Shown: positions 18,200-26,654, counted from the first letter of the stretch. The stretch: DNA of 34,073 nucleotides from JAYSFC01 sp041913505 (GCA_041913505.1 JAYSFC010000027.1:1-34073), one strand, 5' to 3'. Notes: generated by a model not told the origin, from the letters alone. Numbers and translations are program-made.

Positions 18200-18935
18200 C
18201 TGCGGCCTCCTGCCAAGCGGACACCAGGCCCAATGCCGCGATCGCACGGCGCCAGCGCTTGTCCAACCCTCCGTCGATCACGGTGCCCGCCGATTCGACC
18301 AGGCAATCGCCCACGGCGACGGCCGCGTCGGCCTGCCATTGCACCTTGGCCTGGCCGAACTCCTCGCGCAGCGGCGCCTCCAGGGTATCGAGGTCCGCGG
18401 GGTTCAGGCGCACGGTGGCCGGGCGCCCTTCGGCCACCAGCATGCCCAGCGCCTCACGCACCACGGGTAGCAGCGCGTTGGGATTGCCCGAAAGCTCCTG
18501 GCGCACCACCTGGCGAGCGATGTCGCAGGCCAGCTGCAGCAGTTCCTGGGCCATGCGCTGCTGGAGTTCGCCCAGGCTGGTGTCCAGCGCGCGCACCAGC
18601 GCGTCCATGCGGCGCGCCGTGTCCTGGCCCGCGCCCGCTACGTAGTCGTCCATGCGCTGCTGCCACTCCAGGGCCGCTTCAGCGCGTCCCTGGGCCAGGC
18701 CCTCGGCATGGCCCTCAGCGCGTGCCTGTTCACGCACCTGCTGCTGCAGCGCCTCGTGCTCGGCCTCATCCACGACGGGAGGGACCACTTCGACCATCTC
18801 CTGCACCTCGGGCAAGGGCAGCAAGTCCGATCCGTCCATCGCGGCGAAATGCCACTGCGTGACGGCATCAACCCCGATCTCTTCGCTCGGGATGAATCGG
18901 GAGTAATGGCGGGAACTAGACGAGGGTGTCTTCAC
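18189..18935 (-). CDS. fliH: Flagellar export ATPase regulator FliH
   Basis: 248 residues from a GTG at 18935 inside the fliG end (20-base overlap); the start is supported by the conserved-looking RFIPSEE near residue 13. A long Glu/Gln/Ala-rich coiled coil (about 50-130, with repeated AEGxAEGxxxGRAEA spacing) precedes a globular C-terminal domain (ACDIARQVVRQELSGNPNALLPVVREAL, VRLNPADLDTLE). FliH holds FliI inactive and docks it to FliN. Coupled to both neighbours by overlap. Confidence 0.94.
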   Translation of the reverse strand: MKTPSSSSRHYSRFIPSEEIGVDAVTQWHFAAMDGSDLLPLPEVQEMVEVVPPVVDEAEHEALQQQVREQARAEGHAEGLAQGRAEAALEWQQRMDDYVAGAGQDTARRMDALVRALDTSLGELQQRMAQELLQLACDIARQVVRQELSGNPNALLPVVREALGMLVAEGRPATVRLNPADLDTLEAPLREEFGQAKVQWQADAAVAVGDCLVESAGTVIDGGLDKRWRRAIAALGLVSAWQEAADDH

Positions 18936-19911
18936 CGCCGCCTCCGATCACGATCTGGCCTTCATCCGCAAGGCGACGTATCGTCTTGAGGATTTCCTTC
19001 TGCTGCGCCTCGACCTCGGACAGCCGCATGGGACCGCGCGATTCGAGGTCTTCGCGCAACGCTTCGGCGGCGCGCGAAGACATGTTGCCGAGGAATTTAT
19101 CGCGCAGCTCAGGCGTGGCAGCCTTGAGGGCCACGATGAGCGTCTCGGAAGCCACTTCCTTGAGCACCATCTGGATGGCACGGTCATCGAGCTTGAGCAC
19201 ATCGTCGAACACGAACATCTTGTCCATGATCTTCTGCGCGAGGTCGGGGTCGTAGCCGCGAATCGACTCGAGCACCACGGCATCGACGCCCGATGCCAGC
19301 AAATTGATCATCTCGGCAGCGGCCTTCACGCCACCCAGCGAGCTCTTGCGGATCTTGTCGCCGCCCGCGAGCACCTTGAACAGCACCTCGTTGAGGTCCT
19401 TCAGCGCCGTGGGCTGGATGCCTTCGAGCGTGGCCACGCGCAGCAGCACTTCGCTGCGCTGGCGGTCGGTAAACTGCATGAGCACATCGGAAGACTGCTC
19501 GGCATCCAGGTGCACGAGGATGGCCGCCACGATCTGCGGGTGCTCGTTGCGCAGCAATTCGGCGACCGAGAGCGGGTCCATCCACTTGAGGCTCTCGATG
19601 CCCGAAACGTCGCCACCCTGCAGGATGCGGTCGATCAGCAGTGCGGCCTTGTCGTCGCCCAGCGCACGCTTGAGCACGGCGCGCACATAGTTGCTGGTGT
19701 CGGACACGAGCAGACTCTGCGCCGCCGCATCGTTGGAGAAGCGGTTGATGACATCGTCCACCTTCTCACGCGACACCGTGCGCATGCGCGCGATGGTCTC
19801 GCCCAGCTTCTGCACTTCCTTCGGAGTGAGGTGCTTGAACACCTCGGCGGCTTCCTCCTCGCCGAGAGACATCAGCAGAATGGCTGCGTCGTTGAGGCCT
19901 TGTTCATCCAT
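18916..19911 (-). CDS. fliG: Flagellar motor switch protein FliG
   Basis: 331 residues in the usual three-part form. The N-terminal domain binds FliF, the middle domain carries the EHPQ motif (residues 123-126) that contacts FliM, and the C-terminal domain has the charged torque helix (FVFDDVLKLDDRAIQMVLKEV then DKFLGNMSSRAAEALREDLE). FliG converts MotA/MotB force into rotation. It lies 43 bases after fliF. Sequence is very typical and no residue appears to be missing. Confidence 0.97.
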   Translation of the reverse strand: MDEQGLNDAAILLMSLGEEEAAEVFKHLTPKEVQKLGETIARMRTVSREKVDDVINRFSNDAAAQSLLVSDTSNYVRAVLKRALGDDKAALLIDRILQGGDVSGIESLKWMDPLSVAELLRNEHPQIVAAILVHLDAEQSSDVLMQFTDRQRSEVLLRVATLEGIQPTALKDLNEVLFKVLAGGDKIRKSSLGGVKAAAEMINLLASGVDAVVLESIRGYDPDLAQKIMDKMFVFDDVLKLDDRAIQMVLKEVASETLIVALKAATPELRDKFLGNMSSRAAEALREDLESRGPMRLSEVEAQQKEILKTIRRLADEGQIVIGGGGEDTLV

Positions 19912-19954
19912 GGGTCACTTCCATCGGTGCAAAGTCGAAAGCTTACGCGCCGCC

Positions 19955-21667
19955 TCACGCATCGCCATTTACCCAGGTCTTGAGGATGCTGGCGACGGCC
20001 ATCGGATTTTCCTTAGCCAGCACGCGCGCCTCTTCCAGGCGCAGCTGCTCGGGCGTGGCGGGCAGCTCGGCCGTCTTCAGGGGGGCAGCAAGGGCCGGGC
20101 GCTCAGGATGCTCATCCTCGAGGGCATCCACCTGGCGGCCCGCGGGCTGCGCCGTCGGCACAGCCTCCGCCTTGAGCTTGGGCGTGCGCAGCGCAGGCCG
20201 CACCAGGCCCAGCAGCACCAGCATGGCGAACAGCACCATGCCGACGGGCCACGCGAAGGACTTGGCCAGCTCGATGGTCTCGGGCTGCTTCCACAGCGGC
20301 AGATCCGCCGCTGGCGTGGCATCGGCCAGGAACGGCGTGTTCATGAGGTTGACCGAGTCGCCACGCTCCTTGTTGAAGCCGATGGTCTCGCGCACCAGGG
20401 CCGTCATCTGCTCGATCTGCGCGGGCGTCAGCGCCTTGGCCTCGGGCTGGCCCTTGGCGTCGGTGCCGGGCTGGTAGTTGACCACCACGGCGGCCGTGAG
20501 GCGCTTGATTGCACCGCTACCGCCGCCAGCGCGCGTGACGCGCACGGTCTTGTCCACCTCGTAGTTCGTGATCGACTCGCGCTTGGCGCCCGCGGCCTGG
20601 ACGCCTGTCTGGCTGTTCGCCGCCGTGGGCGCGGGGTTGGCGCCATTGATCGGGGCTGCCGACGGCTGGGGCGGCTGGTTGCTCGTGGCACCAGGTACGC
20701 CCGTTGGCGTGGGGTTGGCCGGCGTGCCACTGCTCTCCACCACCTGCTGGCTGCGCACGGCGCTGGCGTCGGGCGAGAGGTTGGGACGGTGCTGCTCGGA
20801 AGTCAGCTCGGTCTGGCTGAAATCGACCTCGGCCGTGACCTGCGCCTTGACATTGGACGGGCCCACGACCGGACCGAGGATGTCCAGGATGCGGCGGGTG
20901 TACTGCTGCTCGAGCTGCTGCACATACTGCACCTGCTGCGCATCGACACTCGAGCCGTTTCCTGCGCCATCGGGCGACTGCGACAGCAGCTTGCCCGAAT
21001 CGTCAAGCACGCTCACCGCCGAAGGTGCAAGCTCCGGCACGCTCGAAGCCACGAGGTGCACGATACCCGCTATCTGTGCACGGTCGAGGATACGCCCCGG
21101 GTACAGGCTCAGCAACACGGAAGCCGAAGGTTTTTGCTGCTCGCGGAAGAACCCGTTCTGGTTCGGCAGCGCCAAGTGCACGCGTGCGCTCTGCACCGAC
21201 GACAGGGCCTGGATGGAGCGCGTGAGCTCCCCCTCCAGCCCGCGCTGGAAGTTGAGCCGCTCCTGAAACTGCGTCACGCCAAACTTGCTGTTCTCCATGA
21301 GCTCGAAGCCCGTCACGGAGCCCTTGGGCAGCCCCATCGTTGCGAGCTTCAGGCGCACGTCGTGCACGCGCTCGGTGGGCACCAGGATGGCGCCGCCGCC
21401 CTCGGTGTACTTGTAGGGCACGCTCATCTGCGACAGCTGGGCCACGATGGCGCCACCGTCCTTGTCGCTGAGGTTGGCGAACAGCACGCGGTAGTCGGGC
21501 TGGCGGTTGAGCACCACGGCCGCCACCAGGGCCGCCACCAGCAAGGCAACACCCACGCCCAGGCGCATGCGCTGTGCACGGTCCAGCGCGGACAGCCGCT
21601 GGCGCCACGCGGGCGGAGTGGCCTCGGGGAGACTCGCGTTCACGGGGACTTCGGCAACTGCGGACAT
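19955..21667 (-). CDS. fliF: Flagellar MS-ring protein FliF
   Basis: 570 residues with two membrane helices, one near the N-terminus (about 36-57) and one near the C-terminus (about 469-487). The periplasmic ring-building domains lie between them (YRVLFANLSDKDGGAIVAQL, YKYTEGGGAILVPTERVHDVRLKLA, ELTRSIQALSSVQSARVHLALP), with a Pro/Asn-rich unstructured insert near 300-360. The cytoplasmic tail binds FliG. It is the first gene of fliFGHIJK and divergent from fliE. A GC-only 14-base palindrome (21680-21693) lies just upstream of its start, next to the weak ribosome binding site. Confidence 0.97.
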   Translation of the reverse strand: MSAVAEVPVNASLPEATPPAWRQRLSALDRAQRMRLGVGVALLVAALVAAVVLNRQPDYRVLFANLSDKDGGAIVAQLSQMSVPYKYTEGGGAILVPTERVHDVRLKLATMGLPKGSVTGFELMENSKFGVTQFQERLNFQRGLEGELTRSIQALSSVQSARVHLALPNQNGFFREQQKPSASVLLSLYPGRILDRAQIAGIVHLVASSVPELAPSAVSVLDDSGKLLSQSPDGAGNGSSVDAQQVQYVQQLEQQYTRRILDILGPVVGPSNVKAQVTAEVDFSQTELTSEQHRPNLSPDASAVRSQQVVESSGTPANPTPTGVPGATSNQPPQPSAAPINGANPAPTAANSQTGVQAAGAKRESITNYEVDKTVRVTRAGGGSGAIKRLTAAVVVNYQPGTDAKGQPEAKALTPAQIEQMTALVRETIGFNKERGDSVNLMNTPFLADATPAADLPLWKQPETIELAKSFAWPVGMVLFAMLVLLGLVRPALRTPKLKAEAVPTAQPAGRQVDALEDEHPERPALAAPLKTAELPATPEQLRLEEARVLAKENPMAVASILKTWVNGDA

Positions 21668-21852
21668 CTTGTTTTTCCAGGGGGCCGGCCCCCAGAGACA
21701 CGGGGCCGGGGGTTTGGGCGGTGCGTCGATTATTCGAGGAGCCCCCGGCGGCGTTCGCCCGATAAGCCGCGCATTTGTCCATCTATTCCCGAGGACACCC
21801 GCGCCGCGCCCCCCTAGGATTGCGCCATCGATACCCTTGTGACCGAACCGCC

Positions 21853-22170
21853 ATGGACCTGCGCATCAACAGCACGACCACTTCCCCGCTCGCCGGCGCG
21901 GGCCTGGCGCGCCGTGCCACGGCCACCGATGCCCCCGCCGCCGCCCAGGAAGGTTTTTCCACCGCCTTCAAGAGCGCACTGCAATCGGTCAGCACCGCGC
22001 AGAACCAGGCCGGCGCCCTGCAGCGCGAAGTCCAGCTCGAAAACCCCGCCGTGAGCCTGGAGCAGACCATGGTCGCGATCCAGAAGGCCCAGATCGGCTT
22101 CCAGGCCACGCTGCATGTGCGCAACCGCATGGTGCAGGCCTATACCGACATCATGAACATGCAGGTCTAA
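21853..22170 (+). CDS. fliE: Flagellar hook-basal body protein FliE
   Basis: 105 residues from the ATG at 21853; the longer frame upstream adds only a non-homologous Arg-rich stretch. The C-terminal FliE signature is clear: NPAVSLEQTMVAIQKAQIGF, then HVRNRMVQAYTDIMNMQV to the end. FliE joins the MS ring to the rod and is the first exported substrate. It is divergent from fliF across 185 bases and followed by a bidirectional terminator. No strong Shine-Dalgarno is visible. Confidence 0.96.
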   Translation: MDLRINSTTTSPLAGAGLARRATATDAPAAAQEGFSTAFKSALQSVSTAQNQAGALQREVQLENPAVSLEQTMVAIQKAQIGFQATLHVRNRMVQAYTDIMNMQV

Positions 22171-22180
22171 AAAAGGCTCA

Positions 22181-22244
22181 GCACCTGGAGCCCAATGACT
22201 CCCAACGCCCACCCATCCAGCGCAAGTAGCTATCAATTTTGAAT
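22181..22244 (-). repeat. Degenerate Comamonadaceae-type repeat after fliE
   Basis: Between the fliE stop and its terminator is a stretch with GGAGCCCAAT, then CCAGCGCAAGTAGCTATC and an AATTTTGA tail. Read in this direction the order of blocks (AGCC, AGCGC, AGCTA, A/T tail) matches the copy inside uup. It appears partly decayed. Assignment is by eye and recollection of the family. Confidence 0.4.
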
Positions 22245-22256
22245 CACCCAACAAAA

Positions 22257-22276
22257 AGCCCCGCAGCTGCGGGGCT
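22257..22276. terminator. Bidirectional terminator between fliE and fliT
   Basis: A perfect palindrome with arms AGCCCCGCAG and CTGCGGGGCT is flanked by five A on the left (22253-22257) and by a T-rich run on the right (22276-22284). It lies between the convergent stops of fliE (22170) and fliT (22302) and has the right flanks to end transcription from both sides. Confidence 0.8.
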
Positions 22277-22301
22277 ATTTGTTGTCTGCCGAACCATGGC
22301 C

Positions 22302-22601
22302 TCAGTGCATCCGGTGCGGCTGGCCGTCGAACAGGTGCTCGAATTGGGCGATCCAGGGCTCGGCCAGGCAGCGGATCTGGGCATCGTTGCGCAAGATGCG
22401 CTGCATGATGCGCACCTTCTCCCTGCGGTGTTCGGGCAGCAGATCCTGCTGTTGCGACTGGTAGCGCAGTTGCTCGATCAGCACGGCGCAAGCACCTTCG
22501 TGGCGTACCACGCCATCCCAGTCCTTGAGTTTGGCGGCCTCCAGCATCTTGGCGCTGCTGTCTTCAATAGCCTTGTAGTAATCGATCAGCATTTCGGGCA
22601 T
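22302..22601 (-). CDS. fliT: FliT-like flagellar chaperone
   Basis: 99 residues, helical, no membrane segment. It opens MPEMLIDYYKAIEDSSAKML, has a WDGVVRHEGACAVLIEQLR helix and ends in a Leu/Arg-rich helix. Size, all-helical character and position four bases after fliS fit FliT, the export chaperone of FliD. FliT proteins are poorly conserved, so the call rests mainly on the fliD-fliS-fliT order. It ends before the bidirectional terminator shared with fliE. Confidence 0.78.
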   Translation of the reverse strand: MPEMLIDYYKAIEDSSAKMLEAAKLKDWDGVVRHEGACAVLIEQLRYQSQQQDLLPEHRREKVRIMQRILRNDAQIRCLAEPWIAQFEHLFDGQPHRMH

Positions 22602-22605
22602 GGGT

Positions 22606-23082
22606 TCAGGCCTCCGCCATCACGGGGCGCACTTCGCGGCGCATTTCGGGCCGGTCCGTCGCCACAGCGGCGGGTGGTTTCAGGGCACCGGTTTTCTTGA
22701 TTTCATTCCAACCCTGGGCGATGGGCTCGATCAGACGCATGACTTCTTCCATCAGTGCATCGTCATTGCGGGCATTGGCCAGGATCAGGCGATGCAGGCA
22801 GTACTCGTACAACGCGCCCAGGTTCTCGGCCAGGTCCCCGCCTTCCTCGCGGTCCAGGGCCGTGCTCAGCCCCTCCTCGATGATGCGAATGGCTTTGGAG
22901 ATGCTGTTGCACTTGGTCAGAACATCGCCGCGCGCGAGCGCGCCACGCGCCGTAGCAATGGCGCTCAGCACGCCCTCGAACAGCAGGCTGACCAGCTGGT
23001 GCTGGTCGATCGTGTGCATGCTGGTTTCCACGTTGATCCGCTGGTAGGCGGATGCGGCGCGAGGCGTGTAGGCGCTGAACAT
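22606..23082 (-). CDS. fliS: Flagellin export chaperone FliS
   Basis: 158 residues. Family features are YTPRAASAYQRINVETSMHTID, then QLVSLLFEGVLSAIATARGAL and the YEYCLHRLILANARND helix. It binds the C-terminus of flagellin in the cytoplasm and delivers it for export. About 25 residues at the C-terminus extend past the usual helical bundle and look disordered. AAGGA lies about nine bases before the ATG. It is 59 bases after fliD and four before fliT. Confidence 0.94.
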   Translation of the reverse strand: MFSAYTPRAASAYQRINVETSMHTIDQHQLVSLLFEGVLSAIATARGALARGDVLTKCNSISKAIRIIEEGLSTALDREEGGDLAENLGALYEYCLHRLILANARNDDALMEEVMRLIEPIAQGWNEIKKTGALKPPAAVATDRPEMRREVRPVMAEA

Positions 23083-23141
23083 GGCGGGTATTCCTTGGGT
23101 TGATTACTTCATTTATCGGCACGGGGCCCCAAAACTGAAGA

Positions 23142-24572
23142 TCAGCCGGAAGTCTTGTTCCAGGTCGTTACCTGCTGCGCGATGTAGGCGTTGAGCGCGT
23201 TGAGCTTGCTCATCTGTGAGTCCAGGGCCGTGTAGCGCGCGCTGAGGCTTTTCTGCAGACTGGTTGCGCGGTCCTCCACGCTCTGCACATCTTTCGCGTT
23301 GCGCTTGAGGGAGCTTTGCAGCAATTGGTCCTTGCTGGCGAAATAGCCGTCGTAGGCCAGCAACTTATCGGTCACGGCCTTGATCTTGCCTCCCACACCG
23401 TCGCTCACGCTGCCGCTGTCCGCCCCCCGGAAGAATACCTTGACCGCATCGGGGTTCTGAAGGGCCTTGCTGAGCTTGTCCGCGTCCACCGCGAGATCGC
23501 CCGAAGGCTTGAGTGGGTCAGTCCCCTTGGCAATGGTGATGCCCACATCCGAGAGGGTCTTCAGTCCCCCGCTGGCCGAACCGGACGCGACGGCCTTCAG
23601 CGCGGTGCGCAGCGTGTTCTGCAGCGCCACAGCGGTCGCATCGCCTTGCAGCAGGCCCGCCGCCTTGGTGCTTTTGTCGTAGCTGGTGATCTGGTTGAGT
23701 GCCTGGTTCGCCGCGTTGTAGGCCTTCACGAAGGCATCGATGTTCTGCTTGACCGCCGTGGTGTCTTTGGTCACATCGATCTGCACGGGTGCGGTCGTCA
23801 CCTGCAGTGCATTGAACGTCACGCCCGACACCGTGTTGGCAAAGGTATTCGTCGCCGAAGTCACCGCGACGCCATTGACCGTGGCCTGTGCATTGGCGGC
23901 GTAGTCGGTGGTGGCACCGGTCACCAAGCGCGCCAACCCTGGAGCACCGCTTTCCGTCACGGATACGCGAAAACCCGCATCCTCGCCCGTGGTGCTGCTG
24001 CGCAGCATCAGGTGTTCGCCGGACGCATCCGAGAGAATGGTGGCCACCACGCCCGCTTTTGCACCATTGATCTTACCCACGATGTCGGACAGCTTATCAG
24101 TGGCACTGATGGTGAGGGCCACCGGCGTGGCCGTGCCAGGCGTGAAGGTGGTGGGATTGCTCCACTTGCCCAGTGTCAGAGTCAGCGTGCCCGCGCCCAC
24201 CGCCGTCCCCACCGGCAGGGCGGCCGACGTGGTGGTCTGGGCCTTGGCCAGCCCCTGTACCGCCACGCTGAATGAAGTCGCCACGGTCCCGCCAATCGCC
24301 GAGGCCGTGACGGCCGACGTGTTCGACGACGCGACGCTCACCGCGTTCCAGCCGGTCACGCTGGTGAGCTTGCCCACAGCGTCCGACAGGGTGGACACCA
24401 GCGACTTGATCTGCCCGTAGGTGGAGATCTTGGCCTGGATCAGCTTGGCCTGATCATTCAAGCCGTTGTTCTTGGTGATAGGCAGCCGCGCGATGTCAAC
24501 AGATGATTGGATGAGCTTATTGACATCCACACCACCGCCAAGTCCCACACCGATGGACGAAAAGCTGGGCAT
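23142..24572 (-). CDS. fliD: Flagellar filament cap protein FliD
   Basis: 476 residues from the ATG at 24572, which has AGGAGGT five bases upstream; the 12-residue upstream extension lacks support. The N-terminal coiled coil with FSSIGVGLGGGVDVNKLIQS, the Ala/Thr-rich middle domains, and the C-terminal helix ending DSQMSKLNALNAYIAQQVTTWNK are typical of FliD. Five copies cap the filament and fold exported flagellin. It is downstream of fliC1 in the same direction, separated by 180 bases with a hairpin. Confidence 0.95.
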   Translation of the reverse strand: MPSFSSIGVGLGGGVDVNKLIQSSVDIARLPITKNNGLNDQAKLIQAKISTYGQIKSLVSTLSDAVGKLTSVTGWNAVSVASSNTSAVTASAIGGTVATSFSVAVQGLAKAQTTTSAALPVGTAVGAGTLTLTLGKWSNPTTFTPGTATPVALTISATDKLSDIVGKINGAKAGVVATILSDASGEHLMLRSSTTGEDAGFRVSVTESGAPGLARLVTGATTDYAANAQATVNGVAVTSATNTFANTVSGVTFNALQVTTAPVQIDVTKDTTAVKQNIDAFVKAYNAANQALNQITSYDKSTKAAGLLQGDATAVALQNTLRTALKAVASGSASGGLKTLSDVGITIAKGTDPLKPSGDLAVDADKLSKALQNPDAVKVFFRGADSGSVSDGVGGKIKAVTDKLLAYDGYFASKDQLLQSSLKRNAKDVQSVEDRATSLQKSLSARYTALDSQMSKLNALNAYIAQQVTTWNKTSG

Positions 24573-24699
24573 ACCCCACCTCCTGTAAAGCGCGTTGCCA
24601 AGTTGCAACCCATCCGGAGATTATCAGGCCAGACACCCCGAAGCATCACGCCAAAAACACCCCAGAACACCGCCAATCCACAGTCTTGCCAAGCAGCAA

Positions 24700-24727
24700 G
24701 GCGGCGGCGACCTTCATCGCCGCCGCC
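24700..24727 (-). terminator. GC-rich hairpin after fliC1
   Basis: GGCGGCGGCGA (24700-24710) and TCGCCGCCGCC (24717-24727) are perfectly complementary over 11 bases with a six-base loop, 25 bases after the fliC1 stop. On the minus strand it is followed by TTGCTGCTTGG, a poor T-run, so it may terminate weakly or protect the 3' end of the flagellin mRNA and allow some read-through to fliD. Confidence 0.55.
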
Positions 24728-24752
24728 CAGGCGTTGAAGGCCTCGGACTCGC

Positions 24753-26324
24753 TTAGCCGCGCAGGAGGGCCAGCACACCCTGGGGCAGTTGGTTGGCCTG
24801 GGCCACCATGGCGGTGCCGGCCTGCTGCAGGATCTGGGAGCGCGACAGGTTGGCGGTTTCGGCCGCGAAGTCGGCATCCTGGATGCGGCTGCGCGAGGCG
24901 GCCATGTTTTCCGACGTGGTTTGCAGGTTGCTCACCGTGGTCTCTAAGCGCGACTGCAGGGCGCCGTAGTTGGCGCGCTGGCCGGCGATGGCCGCGATGG
25001 CCGCGTCCACGATGGCCAGCGTGCGGTTGGCTCCGTCCACCGTGCTCACGTCCATGTTCTGCACGGTCTGTATCTGGCTGGCAGCCGAACTGGCCGTATT
25101 CAGGAAGCCGCCGCCCGTAGCGCCCCCCCCCTTGGAGTCCAAGACGCTGAACGACTTGGACGAGTCGAACGTCACCTGGCCCGTGATCTGCAGCGCATCG
25201 GTGGCAACACCGGCGCCGGCCTTGCCCGCCAAAGTACCCACACCCGCCGCCCCCACCAAAGCGCCGCCAGCAGCATCGGTCACGGTGATGTTATTGGCCG
25301 CCGCCGATTGGTTGATGAGGCTGATGTCACTGCCGGCCGCGTTCGTCAGGATCAGCCCGGTGCCAGCGGAGTTGACCCGCGCGGTCACCCCGGTCTTGGC
25401 CGATGCGTCGTTGAATGCCTTGACGGCGCCGCTGAGGCCGTCGGCATTGAGCTGGGCACCCACCGTGAAGGACAGGGTCACCTTCTGGGCCATGGCATTG
25501 TCAGAGGCCACGTCGATGGTGTAGGAAGAGCCCACCGTCAACCCCGACAGGCCCACTTCGGTGCGCGCCGAGGCGCTCACCCCGGTCTTTTCGGTCTGCG
25601 CGTTCACTGAGGCCGCCACGGCCTTGGCCGAGTCGTTCACGTTCACCGCGACGAGGGACGAGCCATAGGCGCCGTTGATGGTCAGCGTGGCGGCGGCGGC
25701 GATGTTCGACCCGCCGATCTTGCCCTGGGCCACGATGGCATTGGCCGTGCTGCCCAGGGTCAGGTCGCCCGCGCCGCCCGTGGTCGTGGCCGCCACGCCG
25801 CCGATGCGGTAGTTGCCGTAGGCGCTGGTGCTGAAGTTCGACGAGGTGGCCGTGATGGTCTGGTTGGCGTTGGCGCCCACCTGGAAGGCGGCGCTGGTGA
25901 AGGAGCCGTCCAGCAGCTTGCGGCCGTTGAATTCGGTGTTCTTGGCGATGCGGTCCAGTTCGGCCGTGAGCTGGTTCACTTCGGCGTTCAGGGCCTGGCG
26001 GTCCGAGGCGCTGTTGGTGGCGTTGGCCGACTGCACCGACAGTTCACGCACGCGCTGCAGGATGTCGCCCGAGGCCTTGAGCGCGCCTTCCGCCGTCTGA
26101 GCCAGCGAAATACCGTCGTTGGCGTTGCGCACGGCCTGGTTCAGGCCGCGGATCTGGCTGGTGAAACGCTCGGAAATGGCCAGGCCGGCGGCATCGTCCT
26201 TGGCGCTGTTGATGCGCAGGCCCGAAGACAGGCGCTGAATGGAGGTGTTCAGCGAGGCTTGGTTGACGCCCAGATTGCGCTGCGCGGTCAGCGAGGCGAT
26301 GTTGGTATTGATGGTGGAAGCCAT
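24753..26324 (-). CDS. fliC: Flagellin, first copy
   Basis: 523 residues from the ATG at 26324 (AGGAG seven bases upstream). The D0/D1 N-terminal part (about 1-170; INTNIASLTAQRNLG, LSSGLRINSAKDDAAGLAIS, SASDRQALNAEVNQL) and the C-terminal part (last 100; RSRIQDADFAAETANLSR, QQAGTAMVAQANQLPQGVL) are standard. The Gly/Ala/Thr-rich middle forms the exposed D2/D3 domain. It is the filament subunit. It has a well-matched sigma-28 promoter and a 5' leader of about 137 bases. It pairs head to head with the second flagellin gene at 26655. Confidence 0.97.
   Translation of the reverse strand: MASTINTNIASLTAQRNLGVNQASLNTSIQRLSSGLRINSAKDDAAGLAISERFTSQIRGLNQAVRNANDGISLAQTAEGALKASGDILQRVRELSVQSANATNSASDRQALNAEVNQLTAELDRIAKNTEFNGRKLLDGSFTSAAFQVGANANQTITATSSNFSTSAYGNYRIGGVAATTTGGAGDLTLGSTANAIVAQGKIGGSNIAAAATLTINGAYGSSLVAVNVNDSAKAVAASVNAQTEKTGVSASARTEVGLSGLTVGSSYTIDVASDNAMAQKVTLSFTVGAQLNADGLSGAVKAFNDASAKTGVTARVNSAGTGLILTNAAGSDISLINQSAAANNITVTDAAGGALVGAAGVGTLAGKAGAGVATDALQITGQVTFDSSKSFSVLDSKGGGATGGGFLNTASSAASQIQTVQNMDVSTVDGANRTLAIVDAAIAAIAGQRANYGALQSRLETTVSNLQTTSENMAASRSRIQDADFAAETANLSRSQILQQAGTAMVAQANQLPQGVLALLRG
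25790..26324 (-). repeat. Left arm of the flagellin inverted repeat
   Basis: The first roughly 178 codons of fliC1 are nearly the same as those of the second flagellin, in inverted orientation. A 59-base block (25972-26030) is identical to 26949-27007 on the opposite strand. The arms flank the 330-base intergenic region. Confidence 0.8.
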
Positions 26325-26428
26325 TGCAAATCTCCTGAAAGAACTGACTGGATATAGCGTTGCCGCCAACTGGGCTCAGAACCGTCTGGCCACAGGGTTC
26401 ACAGCGCCCACGCAGGCCCTCTGAACAG

Positions 26429-26459
26429 CGGGCCGTCACTTCTTGTTTCAAACGGCCCG
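26429..26459 (-). promoter_or_regulatory. Predicted 5'-terminal stem-loop of the fliC1 mRNA
   Basis: CGGGCCGT (26429-26436) and ACGGCCCG (26452-26459) form a perfect eight-base stem with a 15-base loop. The sigma-28 -10 ends at 26469, so the stem would begin within a few bases of the transcript's 5' end. Such stems can slow decay of mRNA; that role is inferred here. Confidence 0.45.
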
Positions 26460-26468
26460 TTGAGGATG

Positions 26469-26495
26469 TTTTCGGGTTGTGCTTGGAAAACTTTA
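26469..26495 (-). promoter_or_regulatory. Sigma-28 (FliA) promoter of fliC1
   Basis: Read on the minus strand, TAAAGTTT (26488-26495) is followed after exactly 11 bases by CCCGAAAA (26469-26476). The flagellar sigma factor consensus is TAAAGTTT, 11 bases, GCCGATAA: the -35 is perfect and the -10 matches at six of eight. Transcription should start near 26462 and run into fliC1 through a leader of about 137 bases. Confidence 0.75.
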
Positions 26496-26654
26496 GGGGT
26501 GAATCCACAGATTGGGCGGTTTTTGGGCCGCTTATTCACCCAACGCGTCCGCGGCGGCTCTCCACAATTCCCTCATCGTTCCCACCAAGTCCGCCGGAGG
26601 GGTAGCGCTTGAACCGGCAGAAATGTTTGTTTTCAGCCCTGCAGGAGTTCCGCA

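Larger units (their letters stand above)
26325..26654. other. Intergenic region between the two flagellins
   Basis: This 330-base gap has no gene. It holds the sigma-28 promoter of fliC1 (26469-26495), a 5'-terminal hairpin in the fliC1 leader (26429-26459), and a nested inverted repeat GGGTGAAT (26497-26504)/ATTCACCC (26534-26541) just behind the -35. The right half, upstream of the second flagellin, shows AGGAG (26643-26647) but no TAAA-like -35 paired with a CCGATAA-like -10. Confidence 0.75.

Noticed and set aside
16808..18862. A 684-codon plus-strand frame opposite fliI and fliH.
   Set aside because: Antisense shadow of fliI and fliH.
21680..21693. GC-only perfect palindrome before fliF as an operator.
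   Set aside because: It is made only of G and C runs, which arise easily in such DNA, and nothing else supports a binding site.
21758..21765. CCCGATAA before fliE as a sigma-28 -10 element.
   Set aside because: The sequence 11 bases upstream is all G and C with no resemblance to TAAAGTTT, so no promoter was called.
19691..21817. A 708-codon plus-strand frame opposite fliG and fliF.
   Set aside because: Antisense shadow of fliF and part of fliG.
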